Source: Gammaproteobacteria bacterium | GTDB lineage: Bacteria > Gemmatimonadota > Gemmatimonadetes > Longimicrobiales > Gaopeijiaceae | DNA: 64,000 nt | Direction: 5' to 3' | Assembly (NCBI GenBank): GCA_028819075.1 | Contig: JAPPMM010000059.1 | Coordinates: forward strand, 62,001 to 126,000 | Shown: positions 1 to 7,611 of the stretch, one piece after another | How the letters are laid out: each line of letters opens with the position of its first letter | Numbering within the stretch: the stretch's first letter is position 1 | Notes under the pieces: generated by a model | What the model was told of the DNA's origin: nothing | Database searches by the model: none | The model's input: the letters and a program-made list of their open reading frames with translations, nothing else | Position numbers and translations under genes: made by a program

Positions 1-186
1 GCGCCGCTGCGCGTCGCGGGCCCGGTCGTGGATCGCGGAGGAGTCGGGTTGAACCGACGCCTCCTGCGGAGATGGATCCGAGGGCAGGTTGCGTTCCTCC
101 CGCGGAGGAACCGCGGCCGCCACGGACGACACTGCAAGGGTCGCGGCCAGCGCGAGCGTGGCGGGGGCGAGAACCGGACTCGCGAT
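1..186 (-). CDS. secreted protein, N-terminal part (runs off the left edge)
   Basis: Reading minus from about 186 gives a hydrophobic Ala/Leu/Val-rich segment (ASPVLAPATLALAATLAV, then SSVAAA) typical of a Sec signal peptide, followed by a polar Pro/Ser/Glu-rich region that continues past base 1. No ATG, GTG or TTG precedes the hydrophobic core in this frame. A strong Shine-Dalgarno AAGGAGG (plus 194-200) lies exactly 7 nt before an ATC codon at 186-184, so ATC is proposed as the start. The first in-frame GTG falls inside the hydrophobic core and would destroy the signal. The gene lies about 30 bases downstream of tRNA-Gln. Function is unknown because only about 60 residues are visible. Confidence 0.5.
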   Translation of the reverse strand, partial: MASPVLAPATLALAATLAVSSVAAAVPPREERNLPSDPSPQEASVQPDSSAIHDRARDAQRR

Positions 187-215
187 GAGGGCTCCTCCTT
201 CGAGGCGGGAGCGGA

Positions 216-286
216 TTGGCCCGGGTGGATTCGAACCACCACCGCCGGTTCCAAAGACCGGTGTCCTGCCATTAGACGACGGGCCA
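216..286 (-). tRNA. tRNA-Gln (anticodon UUG)
   Basis: The minus strand folds into a full cloverleaf: 7-bp acceptor TGGCCCG/CGGGCCA, a D arm beginning GTC and ending GAC, anticodon stem CCGGT/ACCGG with loop CTTTGGA (anticodon TTG), and T arm GGTGG/CCACC with loop TTCGAAT. The discriminator is A. The CCA end is not encoded, which fits with the CCA-adding enzyme at 5954-7321. It sits between ispE and the secreted-protein start. Confidence 0.95.
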
Positions 287-350
287 CCCACGATGGCTCT
301 CGGAATCCTACTCGTGCGCCGCTGCGGTCTCAAGAGTGAACCGGGGCGCG

Positions 351-1253
351 CTACGTCGGTTGCAGCGCGGGAAACCTCGAAAGGGTGGTCGTCAGATGGA
401 CGTGTTCGCCTCCGTGCAGCGGCTGGACCTGGCGGTGAGCTCGCGCAGCCGACTCCTCGTGCGGGTAAACCGCGAAGATCGTGCTGCCGCTGCCCGACAT
501 GAGCGCCAGCAGGGGCGAGGTGTCGCGCAGCGAGAGCATCGTGTCGCGGAGGTCGGGGCGGACGGCGAAGATGGGCGCCTCGAAGTCGTTGTGGGCCATC
601 CCGGCCACGGTCGGCCAGTCCCGGCAGCGGGCCGGGGTGAGGGGGACCGGCTGCCCGGCGGACGGCAACTCCACGCTCCGGCCCCTCCCGCGCGCGAGCA
701 GGTTGTACGCCCAGGCCGTCCCGACCCCTTCCGGCGATCCCACCAGAAGCACCGGGCGGGGCGGCAGCGGGGGCAGCGGCGTGAGGTGGTCGCCTCGGCC
801 GCCACCCAGTCCGAGCGGCGACGGCGACAGGAAGAAGGGGACGTCGGCGCCGAGGCCGCGCGCCATCCCGGTGAGCGCGGCGACGCCCACGGGTGGTCCG
901 AACAACTCGTCCAGGCAGCGGAGCGTCGCCGCCGCGTCCGAGGAACCTCCCCCCAGCCCGCCACCGACCGGAATGCGCTTCTCCAGCTGGATCGCCACCC
1001 CGCCCTGCTCACCGCGCGCGACCAGATACGCCCGCGCCGCCCGGTACACCAGGTTGTCGCGCGGGTCGCCCAGGTCAGCGCCTGTGACCTCCACGGTGAT
1101 GCCCGCCCGAGCGCGCTCCACCCGCAGGCGGTCGCGCAGCCCGACCGCCGCGAAGAGGGTGTCCACGTTGTGGTACCCGTCGGCGCGCCGCGCGCCCACG
1201 CGCAGCACGAGGTTGACCTTGGCCGGAGCCTCGACCACGACCGCGCGCTTCAC
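351..1253 (-). CDS. ispE: 4-diphosphocytidyl-2-C-methyl-D-erythritol kinase
   Basis: Predicted to phosphorylate 4-diphosphocytidyl-methylerythritol at the 2-hydroxyl in the methylerythritol phosphate route to isoprenoids, in the cytosol. The 300-residue product has the GHMP-kinase layout: an N-terminal substrate strand (EAPAKVNLVLRVGARRADGYH), the glycine-rich ATP loop PVGGGLGGGSSDAAA at about residues 96-110, and a C-terminal GSGSTIFAV segment. The GTG start at 1253 overlaps the TGA of the upstream membrane protein (GTGA), implying translational coupling. Length is normal for IspE. Confidence 0.95.
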   Translation of the reverse strand: MKRAVVVEAPAKVNLVLRVGARRADGYHNVDTLFAAVGLRDRLRVERARAGITVEVTGADLGDPRDNLVYRAARAYLVARGEQGGVAIQLEKRIPVGGGLGGGSSDAAATLRCLDELFGPPVGVAALTGMARGLGADVPFFLSPSPLGLGGGRGDHLTPLPPLPPRPVLLVGSPEGVGTAWAYNLLARGRGRSVELPSAGQPVPLTPARCRDWPTVAGMAHNDFEAPIFAVRPDLRDTMLSLRDTSPLLALMSGSGSTIFAVYPHEESAARAHRQVQPLHGGEHVHLTTTLSRFPALQPT

Positions 1254-2281
1254 CGCGCCGGGACCGCCTCTTCGCCGCCCTTCCGCGCCAGCCCGATCTG
1301 CCGGAACGAAAACCCCATGCGCCAGAAGTACCAGAGCCCGATCGCGGTCACGGGAATGAACGTCGTGACGTGGTACCCCGCGGCGAACGCGAGCGCGGGG
1401 TTCTCGCCAATCCCGAGGACACCGACGAGCGCGACCCGCACCGCGGCCTCGAACGGACCGAAGAATCCCGGCGCCGAGGGCAGCGCGACCGCCAGCGCAG
1501 TGATCCCGTTCAGGAAGAGCGCTTCCGCATATCCGGCATCGATGCCGAAGGCGCGGAAGCCAAGCCAGAACGACGCCGAATGCCAGAGCCAGAAGGCTAG
1601 GCTCCACACCGCGGTGCGCGCCACCAGTATTGGACTTCGAAGCGCACCCAGCCCCTCGACGAGCCCGTCCAGAATGGACAGCGCCCTGTCCCCGGCGGCG
1701 TCCGGCAGCCGGGAAGCCAGCGCACGAGCGGCGGCCAGCACCATGTACGGCCGCGCCAGCACCAGCGTCACCCCCAGGATGACGATCGCAAGCACGGCCA
1801 GGAACCCGGCAACCGCGCCCCCGACAAGCTCGCCGGCGAGCTCCGAGTCCGCGCGGAACCCCGGCAGCGACAGCGAAACCACCAGCAGCGCCACAACCGT
1901 GATGCCATCGAAGAGGCGCTCGACGACGAGGGAGGACAGGCACGCGGAGGTCCGCATCCTGGCCATGCGCGCGAGCGACCAGGCGCGGGCGAATTCGCCG
2001 GCACGGGCGGGCAGCAGGTTGTTGACCATGAATCCGATGGTGGTGGCGGCAAAGCGGGCCCGCAGACCGGTCTGCGACCGGAGCGGGGTGAGCAGCACCT
2101 GCCATCGCATGGCGCGCAACAGGTAGCCGGCGGTCGCGACGAACACCGACGCCAGCAGCCACCACGGGTCGGCGGCCGCCACCTCCGCGGCAATGGCGCC
2201 CAGGTCCTCGCCGCGGAACACCCACCAGAGCAGCAGGGCGCTGACGGAAAGCCCCAGGAGGGGCTTCCAGGACGATGTCAC
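1250..2281 (-). CDS. UPF0104/LPG-synthase-TM family membrane protein
   Basis: A 343-residue polytopic inner-membrane protein with about eight hydrophobic segments, beginning with LLGLSVSALLLWWVF. Family-like features include the NNLLPARAGEFARA segment (membrane-embedded Asn/Arg/Glu) and LPSAPGFFGPFEAAV near the C-terminus. This is the lysylphosphatidylglycerol-synthase transmembrane family without the soluble transferase domain; members are proposed lipid or glycolipid flippases, and the substrate here is unknown. GTG start, 11 bases after pdxJ, and overlapping ispE by four bases. A second member of the family lies at 42061-42996. Confidence 0.85.
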   Translation of the reverse strand: MTSSWKPLLGLSVSALLLWWVFRGEDLGAIAAEVAAADPWWLLASVFVATAGYLLRAMRWQVLLTPLRSQTGLRARFAATTIGFMVNNLLPARAGEFARAWSLARMARMRTSACLSSLVVERLFDGITVVALLVVSLSLPGFRADSELAGELVGGAVAGFLAVLAIVILGVTLVLARPYMVLAAARALASRLPDAAGDRALSILDGLVEGLGALRSPILVARTAVWSLAFWLWHSASFWLGFRAFGIDAGYAEALFLNGITALAVALPSAPGFFGPFEAAVRVALVGVLGIGENPALAFAAGYHVTTFIPVTAIGLWYFWRMGFSFRQIGLARKGGEEAVPAR

Positions 2282-2292
2282 CGGGCGCGGCC

Positions 2293-3057
2293 TCAGAAGC
2301 CGATGGGAGGCAGCCAGCCCTCGGCGCTCATCATCGCGGGAGCGCGCCGGATGATCTCCTTCATCTCCCGCACCGCCCGCTCGAGCCCCACCAGCACCGC
2401 GCGCGAGACAATGCTGTGACCGATGTTGAGCTCCTCGATCTCGCCGACCGCGGCCACCGGGATGACGTTCTCGTAGGTCAGCCCGTGCCCGGCGTGCACC
2501 GCCAGTCCCGCGGCCCGCCCGGCGCGCGCCGCCGACACCAGGCGACCCAGTTGCGCGGGACGGCCGTCCATGTCAGCCAGCGCGTACTCTCCGGTGTGCA
2601 GTTCCACGGCATCGGCGCCCAGCTCGGCGCTGGCTTCGATCGCGTCCTCGTCCGGGTCGATGAAGAGCGACGTCCGGACCCCGGCGTCGGCGAGCCGGTC
2701 GAGCGCGTCCCGCATGGCGGCGCGCACCTCCGCCGAGCCGAGCGCCAGTCCGCCCTCGGTGGTGACCTCCTCGCGGCGCTCGGGCACGAGCGTGGCCTGC
2801 ATCGGCGCCAACTCGCACGCCAGGCCGAGGATGTCGGGGGCCGTCGCCAGCTCGAGATTGATCCCCGTGCGTGTCGTCTCCATGAGCAGCCGGACGTCGC
2901 GGTCGCTGATGTGGCGGCGGTCCTCGCGCAGGTGCACGGTGATCCCGTCGCAACCTCCCAGTTCGGCCAGTACCGCCGCGCGCACGGGATCGGGTTCGTC
3001 CGTCCGGCGCGCCTGTCGGACGGTGGCCACGTGATCGATGTTTACGTAGAAGCGCAT
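2293..3057 (-). CDS. pdxJ: pyridoxine 5'-phosphate synthase
   Basis: Predicted to condense 1-deoxyxylulose 5-phosphate with 3-amino-2-oxopropyl phosphate to give pyridoxine 5'-phosphate, the last ring-closing step of DXP-dependent vitamin B6 synthesis. The sequence shows the family start ([17 protein letters not shown]), [14 protein letters not shown], the ELATAPDI strand, [14 protein letters not shown] and a C-terminal [12 protein letters not shown] phosphate loop. I chose the ATG at 3057 because the family begins at this point and GAGG lies just upstream. An in-frame TTG at 3069 overlapping the hflX stop (TTGA) is the alternative and would add four residues. Confidence 0.94.
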   Translation of the reverse strand: MRFYVNIDHVATVRQARRTDEPDPVRAAVLAELGGCDGITVHLREDRRHISDRDVRLLMETTRTGINLELATAPDILGLACELAPMQATLVPERREEVTTEGGLALGSAEVRAAMRDALDRLADAGVRTSLFIDPDEDAIEASAELGADAVELHTGEYALADMDGRPAQLGRLVSAARAGRAAGLAVHAGHGLTYENVIPVAAVGEIEELNIGHSIVSRAVLVGLERAVREMKEIIRRAPAMMSAEGWLPPIGF

Positions 3058-3065
3058 GGCGTGCC

Positions 3066-4406
3066 TCAACCGGATGAAGGGGCGATGTCCTCGGACGCCG
3101 CCCCGGCGGCGACCTCCAGGATATCGATGTCCCCGCGGGCCTGGAGGCGCCCCAGGGCCGGCGCGGGAAGTCGGGCCGTGACCATCAGGGCGGAGCCGTT
3201 TCGCGTCGTCTTCACAACCTCACCCTCGCGATAAAGCGCTGCAAGCGTCCCCCCGTCGGTCACCTTGAGCACCACCTGCACGCTCTGGAGGGCTGCCCGG
3301 ATGCGCGTCAGCAGCACGCTGCGCAGCCGCTCGAGCGTCTCCGGCTGGTAGACCGACAGGAAGACGGAGGGAGTATGCTCTCGTCCCCGAACGCGTTCCC
3401 TCAGCACCTCCTCCTCGCCGTGGGTGATGAGGTCGGTCTTGTTGAACACGAGCACGCGGGGCGCGTCCAGGAGCTCGAGCTCCTCCAGCACCTCGTGCAC
3501 GACCGAGAGCCGGCCTTCCCAGTCGGGCTCCGAGGAGTCCACGACATGCAGGATCAGATCCGCTTCGCGCGCCTCCTCGAGCGTCGACCGGAAGGAGGCG
3601 ATGAGATCATGCGGGAGCTTGCGGATGAAGCCCACCGTGTCCGTCAGCAGCGCCTGGTGCCCCTCTCCCACCGGCACAACGCGCGTGGCGGAATCGAGAG
3701 TGGCGAAGAGCCGGTCCTCCACCAGCAGGTCGGCGCCCGAGAGCGCCCGGAGGAGCGACGACTTGCCGGCGTTGGTGTATCCGACCAGGGCCGCCCGGAA
3801 GGAGTTGGCGCGTCCCTTGCGCTGGGTGGCGCGGGACCGGGCGACCCCCTCGAGCTTGTGCTTCAGTTCCGAAATCCGGGTGCCGATCAGGCGCCGGTCG
3901 GTCTCGAGCTGGGTTTCGCCCGGCCCCCTGAGCCCGATCCCGCCGCGGATGCGCGAGAGGTGGCTCCACATGCGCTTGAGGCGCGGCAGCAGGTATTCGA
4001 GCTGCGCCAGCTCCACCTGCATGCGCGCTTCGCGGGTGCGCGCGCGGGTGGCGAAGATATCCAGGATGAGCTCGGCACGGTCCATCACCCGGATCCCCAG
4101 GAAGTCCTCCAAGTGGCGAGCCTGATCCGGCTTCAGCTCGTCGTCGAAGATGACCAGGTCGGCTTCCGCCGCCCGCGCCGTCGAGCGCAGCTCGCCAGCC
4201 TTGCCCTTGCCGATATAGAAGTGGGGATGGGGGCTGCGGATGCGCTGCTGCACCGTCCCCACGACATCCGCGCCGGCGGTATCCGCCAGGCGGGCGAGTT
4301 CCTCGAGGTGCTCGCGCGCGGTGACCCGGCGCATGCGCCCGCGGGGCGCCCCGACCAGAATCGCGCGATCGGTGGTGGGGCGGTTGTCGATGAATCGATC
4401 AGGTAT
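3066..4406 (-). CDS. hflX: GTPase HflX (possible ATA start)
   Basis: Ribosome-associated GTPase of the Obg-HflX superfamily, linked in other bacteria to rescue or splitting of stalled ribosomes. An N-terminal HflX domain ([24 protein letters not shown]) is followed by a coiled linker with [21 protein letters not shown], then the G domain with Walker [10 protein letters not shown] at about residues 209-217, [17 protein letters not shown] and NKTD. The start is uncertain: GGAGG (plus 4414-4418) lies 7 nt before an ATA at 4406. The only upstream option is a TTG at 4490 without a Shine-Dalgarno, and the first downstream ATG (4334) would delete the conserved ILVG strand. Confidence 0.9.
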   Translation of the reverse strand: MPDRFIDNRPTTDRAILVGAPRGRMRRVTAREHLEELARLADTAGADVVGTVQQRIRSPHPHFYIGKGKAGELRSTARAAEADLVIFDDELKPDQARHLEDFLGIRVMDRAELILDIFATRARTREARMQVELAQLEYLLPRLKRMWSHLSRIRGGIGLRGPGETQLETDRRLIGTRISELKHKLEGVARSRATQRKGRANSFRAALVGYTNAGKSSLLRALSGADLLVEDRLFATLDSATRVVPVGEGHQALLTDTVGFIRKLPHDLIASFRSTLEEAREADLILHVVDSSEPDWEGRLSVVHEVLEELELLDAPRVLVFNKTDLITHGEEEVLRERVRGREHTPSVFLSVYQPETLERLRSVLLTRIRAALQSVQVVLKVTDGGTLAALYREGEVVKTTRNGSALMVTARLPAPALGRLQARGDIDILEVAAGAASEDIAPSSG

Positions 4407-4511
4407 GGCAGTGCCTCCGTGGGTGGCGGGCTTCCGCGGGCTCGTTCCGCCTGCGCCTGCAAGCCTCGGGACCGGGACCGCCCGTGGCAAGTTGGAGCAT
4501 CCGGCCCTCGC

Positions 4512-5957
4512 CTACGTCCCCGAGCCCGGTGGCGGTTTCGACCCGCGCTCTTCCCCATGCGATGAAGCCCGGGCGCGCAGGGATCTGAAACGCTCGAGCC
4601 TCGCCGCGATACTCCGTTCTTCGCCCGCGGTCGCGGGGGCGTAGAAGCGCCGGCCATCGAGCTCGCCGGGCAGGTAGCTCTGCGCGGCGACGCCCTGCGG
4701 AGCATCGGGATCGTACTGATACCCGGCACCGTACCCAAGCTGTTTCATCATGTCGGTGGGCGCGTTGCGCAGATGAAGGGGCACCGGGGCGCCGGGCGTC
4801 TGCCGCGCCGCCTGCCCGGCATCGAGCCACGCCCGATAGAGGCGATTGGACTTTGGCGCCGACGCCAGATACACGACGACTTCGGCCAGGGCCAGCTCCC
4901 CTTCGGGTGAGCCGAGGAAGTGGAAGGCGTCGCGTCCGGCGAGCGCGACCGCCAGCGCCCGGGGATCCGCGAGGCCGATGTCTTCGGAGGCCATGCGCAC
5001 CAGTCGTCGCGCGATGTAGAGCGGGTCCTGTCCGCCCTGAAGCATGCGCGCGAGCCAGTAGAGGGCGGCGTCGGGGTCGCTGCCGCGCACCGCCTTGTGC
5101 AGGGCGGAGATGGTGTTGTAGTGCTCCTCGCCCGCCTTGTCGAAGTGCGAGAAGCGGTGCTGGGCCGCCTGCCGTGCGTGCTCCAGGGTTATGGCGCGTC
5201 CGGCACCGGCCAGGTCGCCAGCCCGTTCGAGCACGCCGAGCGCGCGTCGCGCGTCCCCGTCGGCGCGTCCGGCGATCCAGTCCAGCACGCCCGCGCAGGC
5301 GTCTTCCGGCACTCGCCCCAGGCCCCGCTCGCCATCCTCCAGCGCGCGCCTCAGGATGACGGTCAGTTCCTCCGCCGAGAGTGGTTCCAGCACGAACACC
5401 GGGGCCCGCGACAACAGCGGCCGGATGACCTCGAAGCTCGGATTCTCGGTGGTCGCGCCGACCAGGCAGACCACCCCCTCCTCGACAAAGGGGAGGAAGG
5501 CGTCCTGCTGCGCCTTGTTGAAGCGGTGAATCTCGTCGCAGAAGAGGATCGTTCCGCGACCGGTCGCGGCGATGCGCTCCCGGGCCTCGGCGATGATCGC
5601 GCGGACGCGCGCCACCCCCTCCGTCACCGCCGAGAACGCGACGAAGGCGGCATCGCCGCGGCGGGCCAGCAGGCGCGCCAGCGTGGTCTTGCCGCTGCCA
5701 GGCGGACCCCAGAGGATCAGGCTCGAGAGAGCACCCCCCTCGAGCATGCGCCTGAGCGGGCTTCCGTCCTCCAGAAGGCGCGCCTGTCCCGCGAACTCGC
5801 CGAGCGTGCGCGGGCGCATGCGGGCCGCGAGCGGGGCCCCGGCTCCGGCCGTGGATGCCCCTCCCGGACGCGTGTCGCGGCCAGTCGGCCCCGCTCTTCG
5901 CGACCCACCGGAGCCCACCCCGGTTGCGATGTCACCGAAGAGCGTGGGCTCGTTCAC
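4512..5957 (-). CDS. rarA: replication-associated recombination protein A (RarA/MgsA AAA+ ATPase)
   Basis: Homologue of the clamp-loader-like AAA+ ATPase that acts at stalled replication forks. The 481 residues include Walker [10 protein letters not shown] (about 84-92), Walker [17 protein letters not shown], sensor [11 protein letters not shown], and the C-terminal tetramerisation region ([48 protein letters not shown]). GTG start overlapping the cca stop by four bases. The N-terminal 40 residues are low-complexity Gly/Ala/Arg linker after a conserved EPTLFGD-like start. Confidence 0.94.
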   Translation of the reverse strand: MNEPTLFGDIATGVGSGGSRRAGPTGRDTRPGGASTAGAGAPLAARMRPRTLGEFAGQARLLEDGSPLRRMLEGGALSSLILWGPPGSGKTTLARLLARRGDAAFVAFSAVTEGVARVRAIIAEARERIAATGRGTILFCDEIHRFNKAQQDAFLPFVEEGVVCLVGATTENPSFEVIRPLLSRAPVFVLEPLSAEELTVILRRALEDGERGLGRVPEDACAGVLDWIAGRADGDARRALGVLERAGDLAGAGRAITLEHARQAAQHRFSHFDKAGEEHYNTISALHKAVRGSDPDAALYWLARMLQGGQDPLYIARRLVRMASEDIGLADPRALAVALAGRDAFHFLGSPEGELALAEVVVYLASAPKSNRLYRAWLDAGQAARQTPGAPVPLHLRNAPTDMMKQLGYGAGYQYDPDAPQGVAAQSYLPGELDGRRFYAPATAGEERSIAARLERFRSLRARASSHGEERGSKPPPGSGT

Positions 5958-7321
5958 GCCGGTCTCTCGGAGGTGTGTGACGCCCGGGCGCGGGCGTCAA
6001 CGTAGCGCCGGGCGCGAAGTGCCAGAATCGGACCACGATTCAACGCAGGATCATCCAGGACCAGCTCGAGCAGATGAGCGAGCACGGCGCCGAAACCGGG
6101 ACCGGGCCGCATACCCATCTCGATGAGATCCCGCCCGGTAAGCGCCAGATCCGCCAGCGCGAGCGGGGGATCCATGGCCAGCTCCGCCCTGACCGCCCTC
6201 CAGCGGGAGAGCACGGCGCGCTCGGGGTTCCGGGCTCCCAGAGCGGTCTCCAGTCGGGCGCGGGCGATCCAGATCCGAAACAGGTGGCGGCGGTCCACTT
6301 CCCGGGTCTGGTGAAGCCAGCGCCGCAACGTCGGTCCGGCGCCGATTTCAGGGCTGGCCGCGACCGCGCGCACCAGCGCGCTCACGCCCTCGGTGTCGGC
6401 GCGGGAATAGCGCAGGCGCTCCATCAGCTCAGCCGTGCGCATCCCTGCGCGCTCCTCCGCAGGCAATTCCTCGCCCACATCCCCCGAGGGCACGCCGATC
6501 GCGCCCAGGAGGCATGCCAGACGTGCGAGCGGGTATCTCCGGGAGACGATGTCCACCATCTGAAGGGCGGCGCTCCAAGGGTCGAGCCGGCCGTCCTCGC
6601 GCCGGTTCAGGCATCGCGCCAGCTCCGGGTAGAGGATGGGGAGCACGCCGGAAGCGGCGTACAGAGAGAGCGCGCGCGATGGATGCGTGGAGCGGAGGGT
6701 CTTCGTCAACTCCTCCCGCACCCGCTCGGGCGACAGGTCCGCCAGATGCTGCCGGTGCTCACAGAGGGCGGACCACGTCTCCGGCTCAACGGCCAGGGCG
6801 AAGCGTCCGGCGAAGCGCAACGCACGCAGGATGCGCAGGAAGTCCTCCGCGAACCGCGTCCTGGCGTCTCCGACCGTGCGCAGGATCCCGGCGGCAAGAT
6901 CGTCGGCGCCGCCGAAGGGATCGCGCATCTCGCGGCGCAGAGGGTGCCACGCGATGGCGTTGATGGTAAAGTCCCGCCGCCCCAGGTCCTCGTCGATGTC
7001 GTCGGCAAACTCGACCGTGGCTCTGCGCCCGAAGGTCTCCACGTCGCGCCGGAAGGTGGTGACCTCGTACATCTCCCCTCGCGTGAGCACCCCCACCGTT
7101 CCGTGCTCCAACCCGATGGGCACGACCCGCCGGAACACCCCCCGCACCTGCTCCGGCCGGGCGCGCGTGGCCAGATCCCAGTCGGCGTCCGCGCGACGCC
7201 CCGCGAGCGCGTCCCGTACGACGCCCCCTACCGCCCACGTCTCGAAGCCGGCCTGTTCGAGTCTTCGAATCACCCACCGGACCGAGTCCGGGGCGGCCGG
7301 CTGCTCCCTCCCCTCCGTCAC
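5954..7321 (-). CDS. cca: CCA tRNA nucleotidyltransferase
   Basis: Class II nucleotidyltransferase that adds or repairs the 3' CCA of tRNAs. Visible are the GGVVRD loop (residues 32-37), metal-binding DADWD (about 45-49), the RRDFTINAIAW motif and the base-selection segment EDFLRILRALRFAGRF, followed by a helical C-terminal domain. Length (455) is ordinary. A poly(A)-polymerase-like activity cannot be excluded from sequence, but the tRNA in this window lacks an encoded CCA, so the genome needs this function. GTG start overlaps the preceding stop (GTGA). Confidence 0.9.
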   Translation of the reverse strand: MTEGREQPAAPDSVRWVIRRLEQAGFETWAVGGVVRDALAGRRADADWDLATRARPEQVRGVFRRVVPIGLEHGTVGVLTRGEMYEVTTFRRDVETFGRRATVEFADDIDEDLGRRDFTINAIAWHPLRREMRDPFGGADDLAAGILRTVGDARTRFAEDFLRILRALRFAGRFALAVEPETWSALCEHRQHLADLSPERVREELTKTLRSTHPSRALSLYAASGVLPILYPELARCLNRREDGRLDPWSAALQMVDIVSRRYPLARLACLLGAIGVPSGDVGEELPAEERAGMRTAELMERLRYSRADTEGVSALVRAVAASPEIGAGPTLRRWLHQTREVDRRHLFRIWIARARLETALGARNPERAVLSRWRAVRAELAMDPPLALADLALTGRDLIEMGMRPGPGFGAVLAHLLELVLDDPALNRGPILALRARRYVDARARASHTSERPA

Positions 7322-7611
7322 TGCCAGGCGGCCGCGCAGCGATCCAGAATGAGGTGCAGCCCCGAGGCGACCTCCGGCTCATCGACGGCGGCCTCGCAGG
7401 CGTACGTGAGAAGCGCGTCCGCCGCGAGGAGCTGAAAGGCCGCGTGGCGGTCGAGCTGCCGCGCCACCTCGGCGCGGTCGAGCGCGGCGATGCCCAGGTC
7501 GGCGAGGCCGGCGACCGCGACGGGAATCTCGCCCTCCACCGCGAGCCACTCCTTCAGCCCGTCCGGTACGGCCGGACGGCGGGCGTCGAGCCAGTCCCGG
7601 AGCGCGGTCAC
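7318..7611 (-). CDS. small hypothetical protein
   Basis: A 97-residue acidic, largely helical protein with no recognised domain. It has no signal peptide or membrane segment. Its GTG start overlaps the alaS stop and its stop overlaps the cca start, both as GTGA, so it is translated within the alaS-cca chain and is very likely real. Position between two tRNA-related enzymes is the only functional hint. Confidence 0.75.
   Translation of the reverse strand: MTALRDWLDARRPAVPDGLKEWLAVEGEIPVAVAGLADLGIAALDRAEVARQLDRHAAFQLLAADALLTYACEAAVDEPEVASGLHLILDRCAAAWQ

Noticed and set aside
336-2126. A 596-codon plus-strand frame covering ispE and the flippase-like gene
   Set aside because: The product is Arg/Ser/Pro-rich low-complexity sequence with no domain, and both minus-strand genes are complete and coupled.
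4407-4490. TTG start for hflX at 4490
   Set aside because: No Shine-Dalgarno and 28 Pro/Ala/Gly-rich residues not expected in HflX; kept only as the alternative to the ATA start.
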